Below the pieces are notes generated by a model. That model ran no database searches, was not told where the DNA came from, and worked only from the letters and a program-made list of their open reading frames with translations. 50,671 nt of DNA from an uncultured Lachnospiraceae bacterium (GTDB lineage: Bacteria; Bacillota; Clostridia; Lachnospirales; Lachnospiraceae). Each line of letters begins with the position of its first letter. Positions within the stretch are counted from its first letter, which is position 1. Shown piece after piece: positions 26,714 through 34,969 of this stretch. The DNA lies in assembly GCA_910583615.1 (NCBI GenBank), contig CAJTXP010000029.1:1-50671 (forward strand), in the 5' to 3' direction. The position numbers and the translations under genes were made by a program.

Positions 26714-27625
26714 TTTGTAGAAAAGACCTGCATCCTTTTTCTTAAGGTACTGCCACAGGTCTTTTTTCTTCTGCAGACTTTCCGGCGTGCCTGAACGGAT
26801 CAGCATAATGGACGATACCGTCATCATGATATCCAGATAGCTGACCATATATTTCCTGAGCTTTGGATTCTGGATCGACCTCAGATCGTACTGATCGATC
26901 ATAATCTTATTCACCTTGATCTGCTGATCCACGCGCCCGATCATTACCTGCTCGTTGACCGACTGATCTGCACGGCCGATAAAATAGCGGTAAAGATCCG
27001 TATCCATGTAATACAGCGTCTTTACATACGGCAGCGGATAGTATACAAAAATATTATCCACATAAAACGTATGTTTGGGAAGTTCCAGCCCGCAGTTCTG
27101 CAGCATCCTCGTCCGGTAAATGACGGAATGCATGAGAATATACTGACCCAGATGAAAATGCTTCACATCACTCCAGGTAAACACCTGATCCTGCGGAAAC
27201 GCCGTCGTATAACGAACGGTTTTTTTGCGCTTTGCACCCTGCTTTTCATAAACGTAATTGCAGATCATCATGTCGACTGCATTGCCTTCATGTACCAGTT
27301 CCGAAAGCTTCTTCAGTACTTTCTGATAACTCTCTGCGTCTACCCAGTCATCACTGTCCACCACTTTAAAATACAGTCCGGTGGCATTCTTAAGACCAGT
27401 ATTAACCGCTTCTCCGTGCCCTCCGTTTTCCTGATGCACTGCTTTTACGATCCCTGGATATTCTGCCGCATATTCATCTGCAATCTCTGCAGTTCTGTCT
27501 TTTGCAGAACCGTCATCCACGATAATGATCTCCACCTCTTCGCCGCCCGGAAGCAGTGATTCTATACAGTTTCTCATATAGTCTTCTGAATTGTAGCATG
27601 GAATTGCGATTGATAACAGTTTCAT
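26606..27625 (-). CDS. Family 2 glycosyltransferase
   Basis: A 339-residue GT-A fold glycosyltransferase: LLSIAIPCYNSEDYMRNCIES at the start, IIIVDDGSAKDRT (about residues 33-45), HQENGGHGEAVNTGL and the DXD-type FKVVDSDDWVD (about 88-98). The C-terminal half is helical and basic without clear membrane segments. It would transfer a sugar from a nucleotide-sugar donor to a surface glycan or glycolipid. The adjacent glf (UDP-galactopyranose mutase), 69 bp upstream on the same strand, makes UDP-galactofuranose a plausible donor, but that is inference. Its 3' end overlaps the PAP2 gene tail-to-tail by 108 bp. Confidence 0.88.
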   Translation of the reverse strand: MKLLSIAIPCYNSEDYMRNCIESLLPGGEEVEIIIVDDGSAKDRTAEIADEYAAEYPGIVKAVHQENGGHGEAVNTGLKNATGLYFKVVDSDDWVDAESYQKVLKKLSELVHEGNAVDMMICNYVYEKQGAKRKKTVRYTTAFPQDQVFTWSDVKHFHLGQYILMHSVIYRTRMLQNCGLELPKHTFYVDNIFVYYPLPYVKTLYYMDTDLYRYFIGRADQSVNEQVMIGRVDQQIKVNKIMIDQYDLRSIQNPKLRKYMVSYLDIMMTVSSIMLIRSGTPESLQKKKDLWQYLKKKDAGLFYKLYFGIFGRAMNLPGKGGRKVSVFAYRLANKVMGFN

Positions 27626-27694
27626 TTTACACTCCTTATCCTGTATATGCGTATCTCATTCATTTCCCCGGTTAATTTTCAGATCCGGACCGGA

Positions 27695-28840
27695 TCAGCG
27701 CCCTTTGATCCGGTCTGCAAGCTCCAGCGCCTTCATAACCATGGCGTCAATATTGTAATATTTGTACTCTGCCAGCCGCCCCAGGAGATATACATTGGAA
27801 ATCCCTGCAAGAAGCGCCTGATATCTTTCGTACAGTCTCTGGTTCTCCTCACCGGCTATGGAATAATAGGGAATCTCACCCTCAGCCCCCGTATAGGCGA
27901 ACGGATATTCCCTCACGATCGTAGTTCCCGGCGCCTTCTGCCCGGTCAGATATTTAAACTCCGTAATGCGGGTAAAATCCTCGCTTACCGTATAATTTAC
28001 CACGCTGTGTCCCTGATAGTCCTCCTGATCCAGATATTCAAATTCAAAATTCAGAGAACGATACGGCAGCCTTCCAAACCTGCAGTCGAACAGTTCATCC
28101 AGAGGACCCGTATAGATCACCTCGCCTGCGAACGGCTCCTCATCGAAAAATACTTCTTTCTCTGTAAAACGCAGTCTGCTGCGGGCATCCACACCGGTTT
28201 TCACGGTAATGCCCGGATGGTCAAGCATCACCTCAAACATGGGGGTGTAGCCTTTCAGCGGCATGCCCTGCCAGGGTTCCTGAAAATACCGGTTGTCATA
28301 AGAGATGAGCACCGGCACTCTTCCGGTCACTGCAGGATCGATCTCCTCCGGCGTCTGTCCCCACTGCTTCATGGTATAGTGGAGGAAAATATTTTCATAT
28401 ACATAATCCGCAATCTGCCGGATCTGAGGATCCTCATGCTCCCGCAGTTTCAGGATCGGAACCCTTGTCTCCATGCCAAACGCATCCACCAGCTTTTGCT
28501 CCAGAACGTCCGCCTCTTCCTTCTCATACACCATATGAAGCGTATTCAGGTTAAAGGGTACCGGAATCAGCCTGCCATGCACATTCGCCACAACCTCATG
28601 CCCGAATGTATACCACTCTGTAAAACGGGACAGGTAATCGTATGCCCGCTGCTCCTTTGTATGAAAAATATGAGGACCATACCTGTGGATCAGAATCCCA
28701 TGTTCATCCTTTTCGTCATAGCAGTTGCCCCCGATATGATCTCTCTGTTCCAGCACCAGCACCTTTTTTCCTGCCTCAGCCAGCTCTCTTGCCGCCACAC
28801 ATCCGGCAACTCCTGCTCCAATTATTACACTGTCAAACAT
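27695..28840 (-). CDS. glf: UDP-galactopyranose mutase
   Basis: A 381-residue flavoenzyme that interconverts UDP-galactopyranose and UDP-galactofuranose. The FAD-binding N-terminus is SVIIGAGVAGCVAARELAEAG, followed by VLEQRDHIGGNCYDEKD. RYGPHIFHTKEQRAYDYL and FNLNTLHMVY follow, with the conserved active-site arginines and tyrosines in YDNRYFQEPWQGMPLKGYTP and YRSLNFEFEYLDQEDYQGHSV. Length is typical. It starts 6 bp after mutY and is followed by the glycosyltransferase, so the galactofuranose-type surface glycan pair is embedded behind two DNA/RNA-related genes. UDP-Galf would be used in a cell-surface polymer. Confidence 0.95.
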   Translation of the reverse strand: MFDSVIIGAGVAGCVAARELAEAGKKVLVLEQRDHIGGNCYDEKDEHGILIHRYGPHIFHTKEQRAYDYLSRFTEWYTFGHEVVANVHGRLIPVPFNLNTLHMVYEKEEADVLEQKLVDAFGMETRVPILKLREHEDPQIRQIADYVYENIFLHYTMKQWGQTPEEIDPAVTGRVPVLISYDNRYFQEPWQGMPLKGYTPMFEVMLDHPGITVKTGVDARSRLRFTEKEVFFDEEPFAGEVIYTGPLDELFDCRFGRLPYRSLNFEFEYLDQEDYQGHSVVNYTVSEDFTRITEFKYLTGQKAPGTTIVREYPFAYTGAEGEIPYYSIAGEENQRLYERYQALLAGISNVYLLGRLAEYKYYNIDAMVMKALELADRIKGR

Positions 28841-28846
28841 TTTTCT

Positions 28847-29923
28847 CTACCTTTCTTCATATCGTTCCTGTCCCAGCACGATGTCCATATACCGCACATA
28901 TGCAGCAAATGCAGCCGGAATCGGATATTTTTTTTCGGTCTCTTCTGCATCTATAAAAAACAGGCCGTCATGGTCCATGTGTTCCGTCTCCTCCAGACTG
29001 ACCGCATAGCCTGTCATCTGCCATTCCACATGACTGAAAACATGCCTGGCGCCCGCAAGAGGCAGAATCCGAAGCGGTGAAAGTCCCCATTCCCGAATAC
29101 AGCCAAGCACATCGTCCTCTCCCAGACATCCCTCCAGGTTCGGAAGCTCATACATACCGGCCAGCAGTCCTTTGGAAGGCCGCTTTCGAATGCCCACCCT
29201 GTCTCCTTCCCGCAGGACCAGTATGGTCTTCTGTTCCACACGCCGCTCTTTCTTTGCCTTCTTCTTTGGAAGTTTATCCACAATTCCCTTTTCCCTGGCG
29301 ATGCAGCAGAACGCAAGCGGACAGATCCCGCACTTGGCTTTTCCATTGGGTACGCAGACAATGGCGCCCAGTTCAATCAGCGCCTGATTAAAATCCCCTG
29401 CACGGTCTGCCGGGATGATCTTCCTGACCTCATTTTCCATGCAGTTTTTCACCGACTGCTTCAGGATATCTTCATCACTGGCCTTCAGGCGGGACAGAAC
29501 CCGCAGCACATTCCCGTCCACCGCAGGCATGGGAATATCAAAGGCAATTGATCCGATCGCTCCCGCTGTATAATGGCCAATCCCGGGCAGTGAAAGCAGT
29601 TTCCCATAATCTGCAGGAAATTTCCCGCCGTACTGTTCCATAAGTATACCGGCAGCCTTCTGCATATTTCTCACCCGGTTATAATACCCAAGTCCTTCCC
29701 ACAGCTTCAGAAGCTCGTCTTCCGGGCATTCTGCCAGAGACTTTACATCAGGAAGCGCCTTTACAAATCTCTCAAAAAAAGGCTTTACAGCCTCCACTCT
29801 GGTCTGCTGCAGCATGATCTCCGATACCCAAACTCTGTATGGATGCCTGTTTTCTCTCCAGGGCAGAACACGGGCATGTCCATCATACCACGAAAGCAGA
29901 GGTTTTACAATCTGTTTCAGCAT
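28847..29923 (-). CDS. mutY: A/G-specific adenine DNA glycosylase
   Basis: A 358-residue MutY that removes adenine mispaired with 8-oxoguanine. Evidence is LPWRENRHPYRVWVSEIMLQ with the catalytic Glu and QQTRV, the helix-hairpin-helix LLSLPGIGHYTAGAIGSIAF, the catalytic Asp in AVDGNVLRVLSR, and an iron-sulphur loop CVPNGKAKCGICPLAFCC. The first cysteine spacing is seven residues rather than the six of E. coli MutY. The C-terminal NUDIX-like 8-oxoG recognition domain runs from about residue 225 (TILVLREGDRVGIRKRPSKG). It directly abuts sfsA: its start at 29923 is one base from the sfsA stop, and their frames adjoin without overlap. Confidence 0.95.
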   Translation of the reverse strand: MLKQIVKPLLSWYDGHARVLPWRENRHPYRVWVSEIMLQQTRVEAVKPFFERFVKALPDVKSLAECPEDELLKLWEGLGYYNRVRNMQKAAGILMEQYGGKFPADYGKLLSLPGIGHYTAGAIGSIAFDIPMPAVDGNVLRVLSRLKASDEDILKQSVKNCMENEVRKIIPADRAGDFNQALIELGAIVCVPNGKAKCGICPLAFCCIAREKGIVDKLPKKKAKKERRVEQKTILVLREGDRVGIRKRPSKGLLAGMYELPNLEGCLGEDDVLGCIREWGLSPLRILPLAGARHVFSHVEWQMTGYAVSLEETEHMDHDGLFFIDAEETEKKYPIPAAFAAYVRYMDIVLGQERYEER

Positions 29924-30604
29924 TTACAGGCGCACCTCCACTTCTCTGTCCGCACAGATGGAATCCGGAGTTACCAGACAGTCAACTGCCCTTACCAGAA
30001 CACCGGCTTTTTCCGCCCTTCTGAGCGCCTCGCCGAATTCCGGATGCGTACGGTCATTCGGCTCCAGAAAAGAAACACCCTTCATCTGTATCATAAACAG
30101 AATTCCCGCTTCATATCCGTCTTTTCTGCTGGCAATCAGTTCTTCTATGTGCTTCACCCCGCGCTGTGTGGGCGCATCCGGAAAACGCGCAATGCCGTCC
30201 TCCTCCAATGTTACTCCCTTTACCTCCAGAAACATCTTCCGTTCCCCCTCTTCCAGATACAGATCAAATCTGGAGCTCCCATATCGAACCTCCGGGCGTA
30301 TGTTCACATCCTCTGAAAACAGATGGCCGGCCTCAATCCATTCTCTGGCCAACTGATTCGGCGCCTGAGAGTCCATATTGACGATCTGTCTGTTCTTTTC
30401 CACAGCAATCAGGTCAAGCGCTGTTTTTCTGTGCGGACTTTCGTTTCTCTGTACCCAGATCCTGGCATCCGGTACAAGCAGTTCCCTGCACCGTCCCGTA
30501 TTCTTCACATGGCAGACCTCACCGCCCCGTTTTGTCACCACCTGTGCAACGAAACGGTTGGGGCGGCACTTGAAGACCGCCTCCTCTATTCTTTCGTATC
30601 TCAT
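29924..30604 (-). CDS. sfsA: SfsA family DNA/RNA nuclease-like protein
   Basis: A 226-residue SfsA. Signatures are CRPNRFVAQVVTKRGGEVCHVKNTGRCRELL at the N-terminus (nucleic-acid-binding half), the central YGSSRFDLYLEEGERKMFLEVKGVTLEEDG with its nuclease-type D...ExK arrangement, and RFPDAPTQRGVKHIEELI. Known as a sugar fermentation stimulation protein, it has a nuclease-like fold, but its physiological role is unsettled. The start is the ATG at 30604, with AGAGAGG upstream. The frame open to 30658 has no ribosome binding site. It forms an operon with mutY and glf. Confidence 0.92.
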   Translation of the reverse strand: MRYERIEEAVFKCRPNRFVAQVVTKRGGEVCHVKNTGRCRELLVPDARIWVQRNESPHRKTALDLIAVEKNRQIVNMDSQAPNQLAREWIEAGHLFSEDVNIRPEVRYGSSRFDLYLEEGERKMFLEVKGVTLEEDGIARFPDAPTQRGVKHIEELIASRKDGYEAGILFMIQMKGVSFLEPNDRTHPEFGEALRRAEKAGVLVRAVDCLVTPDSICADREVEVRL

Positions 30605-30623
30605 GAAAACCTCTCTGTTGTGC

Positions 30624-30652
30624 TTGCATTTTTTCCATTTTTCCAATAGAAT
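30624..30652 (+). promoter_or_regulatory. Probable promoter of the HAD hydrolase gene
   Basis: TTGCAT (30624-30629), a 17-bp spacer and TAGAAT (30647-30652) lie 49 bp before the ATG at 30702. The -35 match is weak and the -10 is good. Confidence 0.45.
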
Positions 30653-30701
30653 AAGCATACGATCCTATAGCAATATTTTACTCTTGAAAGGAAATAATGA
30701 C

Positions 30702-31334
30702 ATGAAACCAGACAGCATCATCCTGGATATTGACGGTACTTTGTGGAACTCCACTCCCATCGTGGCAGAAGCATGGAACCAGGCCGTGGCCAAAAACAGC
30801 AGCCTGTCCGTGCGGTTTACTCCCCATGACCTGACTCAGCTTTTCGGACGTCCGCTGGATGCCATCGCCGATATTGTCTTCCCCACTCTGGAAGAAAAGG
30901 AACGCTATGCACTGATCGATGCCTGCGGAGAGAAAGAGCATCAGTACTTATCCGCATCTACGCAGAATCTCCTCTATCCAGGCGTGGCAGATACAATTCA
31001 AAAGCTTTCCAGAAGCTATCCTCTTTTTATCGTCAGCAACTGCCAGTCCGGATACATCGAACTTTTTCTTGAAAAAACAGGCCTCTCCGACTGTATCACC
31101 GACTTTGAATGTCCCGGCGGCACAGGGCTTGGCAAGGGACCGAATATCCGGCTGGTCATGGAGCGGAACCACCTGAAGGCTCCTGTCTATGTAGGCGATA
31201 TCGAGGGCGACCACATCGCCGCATCCGAGGCGGGAATTCCGTTCTGCCATGCCGCATATGGGTTTGGCTCCGCCGAAAATCCCGACTATGTAATTCAGGA
31301 ATTCTCCGAATTACTGACGCTTTTTTCCTGTTAG
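30702..31334 (+). CDS. HAD superfamily hydrolase (phosphoglycolate-phosphatase-like)
   Basis: A 210-residue HAD phosphatase. Motif I is SIILDIDGTLWNSTP (nucleophile Asp at about residue 9), motif II is LFIVSNCQSGYIELFL, the motif III lysine is in GLGKGPNIRLVME, and motif IV is VYVGDIEGDHIAASEAG. The cap-type insertion between motifs I and II (about 20-90) fits subclass I members such as phosphoglycolate or sugar-phosphate phosphatases. The Trp after DGTL is unusual and may affect substrate choice. The start is the ATG at 30702 with AAAGGAA upstream. Its stop overlaps the stop of the convergent amidohydrolase by 4 bp. Confidence 0.88.
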   Translation: MKPDSIILDIDGTLWNSTPIVAEAWNQAVAKNSSLSVRFTPHDLTQLFGRPLDAIADIVFPTLEEKERYALIDACGEKEHQYLSASTQNLLYPGVADTIQKLSRSYPLFIVSNCQSGYIELFLEKTGLSDCITDFECPGGTGLGKGPNIRLVMERNHLKAPVYVGDIEGDHIAASEAGIPFCHAAYGFGSAENPDYVIQEFSELLTLFSC

Positions 31335-32188
31335 TCCCTTTTAAACACCTGCCGGACCCGCTGTTCTGCCTGCTTAAGGACCGGATCCGGCACCCCGGCT
31401 CTTTTCAGATATCCATATTCGTCTCCCGTTCCCGTTCCATGCAGAACCAGATAGGCCCCCGCATCGCTTCCCAGTCCGATACAGGCATGAAGCGAGACAG
31501 CTTTTTCTATTCTTTCCATCTGCAGTCCAAGATTTTTCTGTACTTCTTCATCCGGAAAACGCCCGCATCCAAGGAGATTCCCCACAGGCGCCAGCGTCGG
31601 AAACCAGGGAGTGCCTTTTTCCGCCAGCAGACGGATCGTATCATCAGACATGAAAAATCCATGCTCCAGACTGTCCACGCCCGCTTCCAGAGTCACGGCA
31701 CAGGTCTCGTCTCCATTGCAGTGGGCCATAACTGCCATACCGGCATCATGCGCAATGTCAATCATATCACGGATCTCTTCTCTCAAAAGGCCTTCTTCTG
31801 TCAAAGTCCCCGCATGTGCAAAATCCAGAATTCCGCTCACCATAATTTTAGTGAAATCCGCACCTTCTGATTTTGCCCTTCTGACCAGATCCTGGTATTC
31901 TTTCCATGTGTCAAACGGATGCCCCACGATACCGCCATAATGTCCTCTCTTATGAATCGCAAATATCGGCGTCCGATAATCGATCCCGTATTCCGGCGCC
32001 AGTCTCTTCGCAAGCTTTGATACCTCCCTGGCATCTCCGCCGTCCCGTACGAACAGAACGCCGGCCTTCTGGTATTCGGATAGATGTTTTCTCACCTCAT
32101 CCTCACACACGCCGTCTTTATGCAGTGCAACTGCCTGCCTGTAGTTGACCCCGTCCATAATCATATGCGCATGGCATTCACCCGGCAT
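31331..32188 (-). CDS. Metal-dependent amidohydrolase family protein
   Basis: A 285-residue amidohydrolase-superfamily protein. Metal-ligand motifs are GECHAHMIMDG (HxH near the N-terminus), FTKIMVSG (the lysine of the barrel), MAVMAHCNGDETC, VDSLEHGFFM and the C-terminal aspartate in CIGLGSDAGAYL. It is shorter than most members (about 380-420) because the small beta domain that usually precedes the barrel is missing: the HxH lies within the first ten residues. The substrate is unknown; the closest look is to imidazolonepropionase/dipeptidase-like members. The start is the ATG at 32188 with GAGGTGAT six bases upstream; the GTG at 32197 lies inside that ribosome binding site. Confidence 0.83.
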   Translation of the reverse strand: MPGECHAHMIMDGVNYRQAVALHKDGVCEDEVRKHLSEYQKAGVLFVRDGGDAREVSKLAKRLAPEYGIDYRTPIFAIHKRGHYGGIVGHPFDTWKEYQDLVRRAKSEGADFTKIMVSGILDFAHAGTLTEEGLLREEIRDMIDIAHDAGMAVMAHCNGDETCAVTLEAGVDSLEHGFFMSDDTIRLLAEKGTPWFPTLAPVGNLLGCGRFPDEEVQKNLGLQMERIEKAVSLHACIGLGSDAGAYLVLHGTGTGDEYGYLKRAGVPDPVLKQAEQRVRQVFKRD

Positions 32189-32263
32189 CTTTATCACCTC
32201 GTATTCCAGTCTCTGACCAGTGTATCATTTTTTCTGAGAAAAGTAAAACGGCAAAATCCTGCA

Positions 32264-33445
32264 TCATGGGTACATGGAATAATCAGCTGTCCGCTCATAC
32301 GCTTCCGCTGCCGGATCCTTCATCAGATAGATGCGGCGCCATTCCTTCGTTTCATCATTTCTGGCCGTCTCCGACTGGTTCCGATAGAGAAAATTTGTAA
32401 TCTGATAACAGTCGATCCATATCTCATTATCACCGTCTTTCTGGGATTCGTCAAATATGATCTGCATGCCGAAATGCAGATGTGTCTGGTCAATATTATT
32501 GACGTCTTCCGTGGTACTGTAACCCGTATGTCCCATATAACCGATCACGTCGCCCGCAAGGACCACCGACCCCTCTTTCAGCTCAGGCTGATAGGGAAAA
32601 CCCTGCCGCAGATGTGCATAGTAATAGTATCTTTTTTTATCGAAGCTGCGGATTCCGATCCTCCATCCGCCATACTGGTTCCATCCAAGCGCTTCCACAT
32701 ACCCGGATTCGACTGCAGTTACAGGCGTCCCGACCTGGCCGAGCATATCATGTCCCAGATGATTTCTCTTATACCCGTAGCTTCTGGAAGCGCCGAAATC
32801 ATCATAATCACTGTATGGGAATCCTTTGGCAATCGGACTGAATGCTTTCAGACCGTATCTCTTTTCCCATCTTTTGCTCCCGTCCTCATCCGACACTTCA
32901 ATCTCATATTCTCCTACCATGCCGCCCAGAACTGCAGTGTATGCTTCCTGATAGTAGGAAAAATATTCCAGATCCTTTACCAGCTTTTCCATTTTCCCGC
33001 CCTGACGGATCTTTTCCCGCAGCTGGTCCATATACTGACAGACTGTCCTGTCACTGTCAAAGGAACCTCCGGTATATGCCGCCGTATAGGCCAGCTGATC
33101 GATCCAGCTGATATGCTCATCTGTTCCATAGGTATCACGGTCATATTCATAAGCCTCTGACATGGCAAATTTGGATACTTTGAAATCCACCCAGCGGATA
33201 TAGTCTTTTCCGTTTTCCTCCTGCTGTATGGATGTGCGGCTCCCATCATCCGGATTCTGTGTCTCTGGAATATCTTCTGTATCGGCAGGGCTCTGTGTAC
33301 TTTTTTCTGCGGCTTCTGCAGGCGCTTCCTTTGTGTTTTCCGCCATGGTAATCTCCAGTTTTTCTTTCTCCTCCGACCAGTAGGAAATACCTGCAAACAC
33401 CAGAAGGATTAAAATATTGACAGCAAGGATCCTTTTCAAAGTCAT
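32264..33445 (-). CDS. M23 family peptidoglycan endopeptidase, membrane-anchored
   Basis: A 393-residue protein with an N-terminal membrane segment (RILAVNILILLVFAGISYW). An Ala/Glu/Pro-rich low-complexity linker follows (about residues 30-80), then a helical region, and a C-terminal LytM/M23 zinc peptidase domain. The domain shows NHLGHDMLGQVGTPVTAVESG (zinc His and Asp, about 230-250), YYYYAHLRQGFPY and the HLHFGMQI signature (about 324-331). Such enzymes cut peptidoglycan cross-links, and active-site residues are intact. It is transcribed alone; hairpin element C lies in its promoter region. A sporulation role (SpoIIQ-like) is possible but not shown by the sequence. Confidence 0.87.
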   Translation of the reverse strand: MTLKRILAVNILILLVFAGISYWSEEKEKLEITMAENTKEAPAEAAEKSTQSPADTEDIPETQNPDDGSRTSIQQEENGKDYIRWVDFKVSKFAMSEAYEYDRDTYGTDEHISWIDQLAYTAAYTGGSFDSDRTVCQYMDQLREKIRQGGKMEKLVKDLEYFSYYQEAYTAVLGGMVGEYEIEVSDEDGSKRWEKRYGLKAFSPIAKGFPYSDYDDFGASRSYGYKRNHLGHDMLGQVGTPVTAVESGYVEALGWNQYGGWRIGIRSFDKKRYYYYAHLRQGFPYQPELKEGSVVLAGDVIGYMGHTGYSTTEDVNNIDQTHLHFGMQIIFDESQKDGDNEIWIDCYQITNFLYRNQSETARNDETKEWRRIYLMKDPAAEAYERTADYSMYP

Positions 33446-33510
33446 ATCCCCGTTCCATACCTGTTGTTATCCAGTCTATGAATCACGGAACCGTTTCATG
33501 ACGGTCGATT

Positions 33511-33709
33511 GCTTTTCACGGGGCGGGTGGCTTGGGCCTCTGTGCTCTGCGGCGCTGTGTGGACTGGAGCGGACAGCGGAGCCGTCTGGTCCGTCACAGG
33601 CGAACAGGCCTGTCCGAATGAGACGGACCAGACGGCTTCGGTGTCCGATACACTCCATACGAGCGCAGAGCACAGAGGCCCAGACCACCCGCCCCGTGAA
33701 AAGTAACGG
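33511..33709 (+). mobile_element. Hairpin element, copy C, flanked by 9-bp direct repeats
   Basis: The direct repeats CGGTCGATT at 33502-33510 and 33710-33718 bound a 199-bp palindrome. The outer arms CTTTTCACGGGGCGGGTGG and CCACCCGCCCCGTGAAAAG are perfectly complementary. Next come GGGCCTCTGTGCTCTGCG and its complement, then the family internal loop (GCTGTGTGGACTGGAG against ATACACTCCATACGAG). The inner stem is GGAGCCGTCTGGTCCGTC with GACGGACCAGACGGCTTC. The apical core is GGCGAACAGGCCTGTCCGAA. It lies in the divergent gap between the M23 peptidase gene and the cold-shock gene. Small ORFs across it are artefacts of the palindrome. Confidence 0.8.
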
Positions 33710-33746
33710 CGGTCGATTTTTCTCCCGCTTTGTCAGTCGATTTTAT

Positions 33747-33775
33747 TTGACACGCTTCTTAAACTATGGTAGTCT
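33747..33775 (+). promoter_or_regulatory. Probable promoter of the cold-shock gene
   Basis: A perfect TTGACA (33747-33752), a 17-bp spacer and a weak TAGTCT (33770-33775) are seen; a TATACT lies slightly further downstream. The leader to the ATG at 33823 is about 40 bases. Confidence 0.5.
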
Positions 33776-33822
33776 TATACTATGCGATTAGATGCATGCA
33801 TATATAGTAAGGAGGTACCAGA

Positions 33823-34023
33823 ATGAACAAAGGTACAGTAAAATGGTTCAACAACCAGAAGGGATACGGCTTCATCTCTGACGAAGAGGGAAACGACGTA
33901 TTTGTTCATTATTCAGGACTGAATATGGACGGCTTCAAATCCCTTGAAGAGGGCCAGGCTGTTGAATTCGAAGTCGTTAACGGCGCAAAAGGACCACAGG
34001 CTACCAACGTAACCAAACTTTAA
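33823..34023 (+). CDS. Cold-shock domain protein, CspA family
   Basis: A 66-residue single cold-shock domain of normal length. RNP-1 is KGYGFISDE and RNP-2 is NDVFVHYSGL, preceded by GTVKWFNNQ. It is an RNA/ssDNA chaperone of the cytoplasm. A perfect AAGGAGG ribosome binding site (33809-33815) predicts high expression. It is transcribed alone from 33747-33775, with a terminator at 34180-34210. Confidence 0.96.
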   Translation: MNKGTVKWFNNQKGYGFISDEEGNDVFVHYSGLNMDGFKSLEEGQAVEFEVVNGAKGPQATNVTKL

Positions 34024-34179
34024 TCCTTATTGTAAACATTTACGGATTCTTATATTAAATTTAACTATAAGTATTTACATCTTCTTATGTCTTATCGAAC
34101 CTCATCAGTTCAATAGGTAATATATTTGATTTGAGAATTATACGGAAATGACAGAACGGGAATGACAGCATGAAACAGT

Positions 34180-34210
34180 AAAAAGGAGATGTATCCGCAT
34201 CTCCTTTTTT
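34180..34210. terminator. Bidirectional terminator between the cold-shock gene and the amidase gene
   Basis: AAAAAGGAGATG (34180-34191) pairs with CATCTCCTTTTTT (34198-34210), leaving T-runs on both strands. The AT-rich gap 34024-34179 before it holds nothing else recognisable. Confidence 0.85.
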
Positions 34211-34945
34211 CTATTCTGTTCCCAGATATGCTGCTATTCCGTCTGCCATCCCTTCCGCCATCAAATACTGGTAGTCCTCTGACGCCATCTTCAGATCTTC
34301 TTCCGGATTCGTCATGTACCCCATCTCTATGATTGTCGTGGGGACTGAGGCCCAGTTGATACCGCTCATGGTATCCGTCTCCCACACGTGCTGCTTCTTC
34401 GCCCCTGTTTTTTCCACAAACGCATCCAGAACACAGTCGGACAAAGCACGGCTCTGGCTGTAAAGCGCTCCGTTATAAGGATTGGAGGCTGTCTGGCAGA
34501 TGGTCATGGCGCCGTTGACGCTGCTGTCTTCGGAGCCATTGGCATGAATCCTGATAAATACGTCCGCACCGGCTTCGTTTGCCACTGCGGCCCGTTCCGC
34601 GTTGCTGATGTTCACATCACTGGAAGTCCGTACCATGAGCACTTCAAATCCCCGGTCTGTCAGAATCTTCTCCAGCTTCTGCGCCACCTGAAGCGTCAGT
34701 TCATACTCTTTCAGACCGGAGGCAGACCCGGAGGTCCCGCCGGCCACTTTTGCCTTTGTCTCCGAAGCTCCCGGACCTGTCGGCTCTTTCTCAGAATTCC
34801 CTTTCTGCTGGTGTCCTGCGTCAATCACGACCAGACAGCCATTGGAATCCCCGATCATATTCTTTTCCTCTGCGGCATCAGCAGGCCTTTCATAAGAGCC
34901 AAGAGTCACAGCCAGCACCGCCGCCCATATCATGATCCATTTCAT
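34211..34945 (-). CDS. N-acetylmuramoyl-L-alanine amidase (CwlD/AmiC type)
   Basis: A 244-residue amidase_3 protein with an N-terminal signal peptide (MKWIMIWAAVLAVTLGSYERP, with cleavage after ADA likely). Zinc ligands are in VVIDAGHQQKGN (His), LKEYELTLQVA (Glu) and VFIRIHANGSED (His), and the catalytic Glu is in TTIIEMGYMTNPEED. It cleaves the amide between muramic acid and the stem peptide. Size and single-domain layout fit CwlD, which makes muramic-lactam in spore cortex, but a vegetative role cannot be excluded. It starts 24 bp after livF on the same strand, so it is probably a passenger at the end of the liv operon. Confidence 0.88.
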   Translation of the reverse strand: MKWIMIWAAVLAVTLGSYERPADAAEEKNMIGDSNGCLVVIDAGHQQKGNSEKEPTGPGASETKAKVAGGTSGSASGLKEYELTLQVAQKLEKILTDRGFEVLMVRTSSDVNISNAERAAVANEAGADVFIRIHANGSEDSSVNGAMTICQTASNPYNGALYSQSRALSDCVLDAFVEKTGAKKQHVWETDTMSGINWASVPTTIIEMGYMTNPEEDLKMASEDYQYLMAEGMADGIAAYLGTE

Positions 34946-34969
34946 TTTTTCAAAAATTCATGCACAGAT

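Noticed and set aside
33476..33791. Several 60-125 codon ORFs on both strands across the hairpin elements (also at 8389-8933, 11248-11713 and 39792-40244)
   Set aside because: They translate the palindrome in different frames and give the same strings (for example HTSAEHTGP, LCARMECIG) in every copy. They lack ribosome binding sites and exist only because the repeat is GC-rich.
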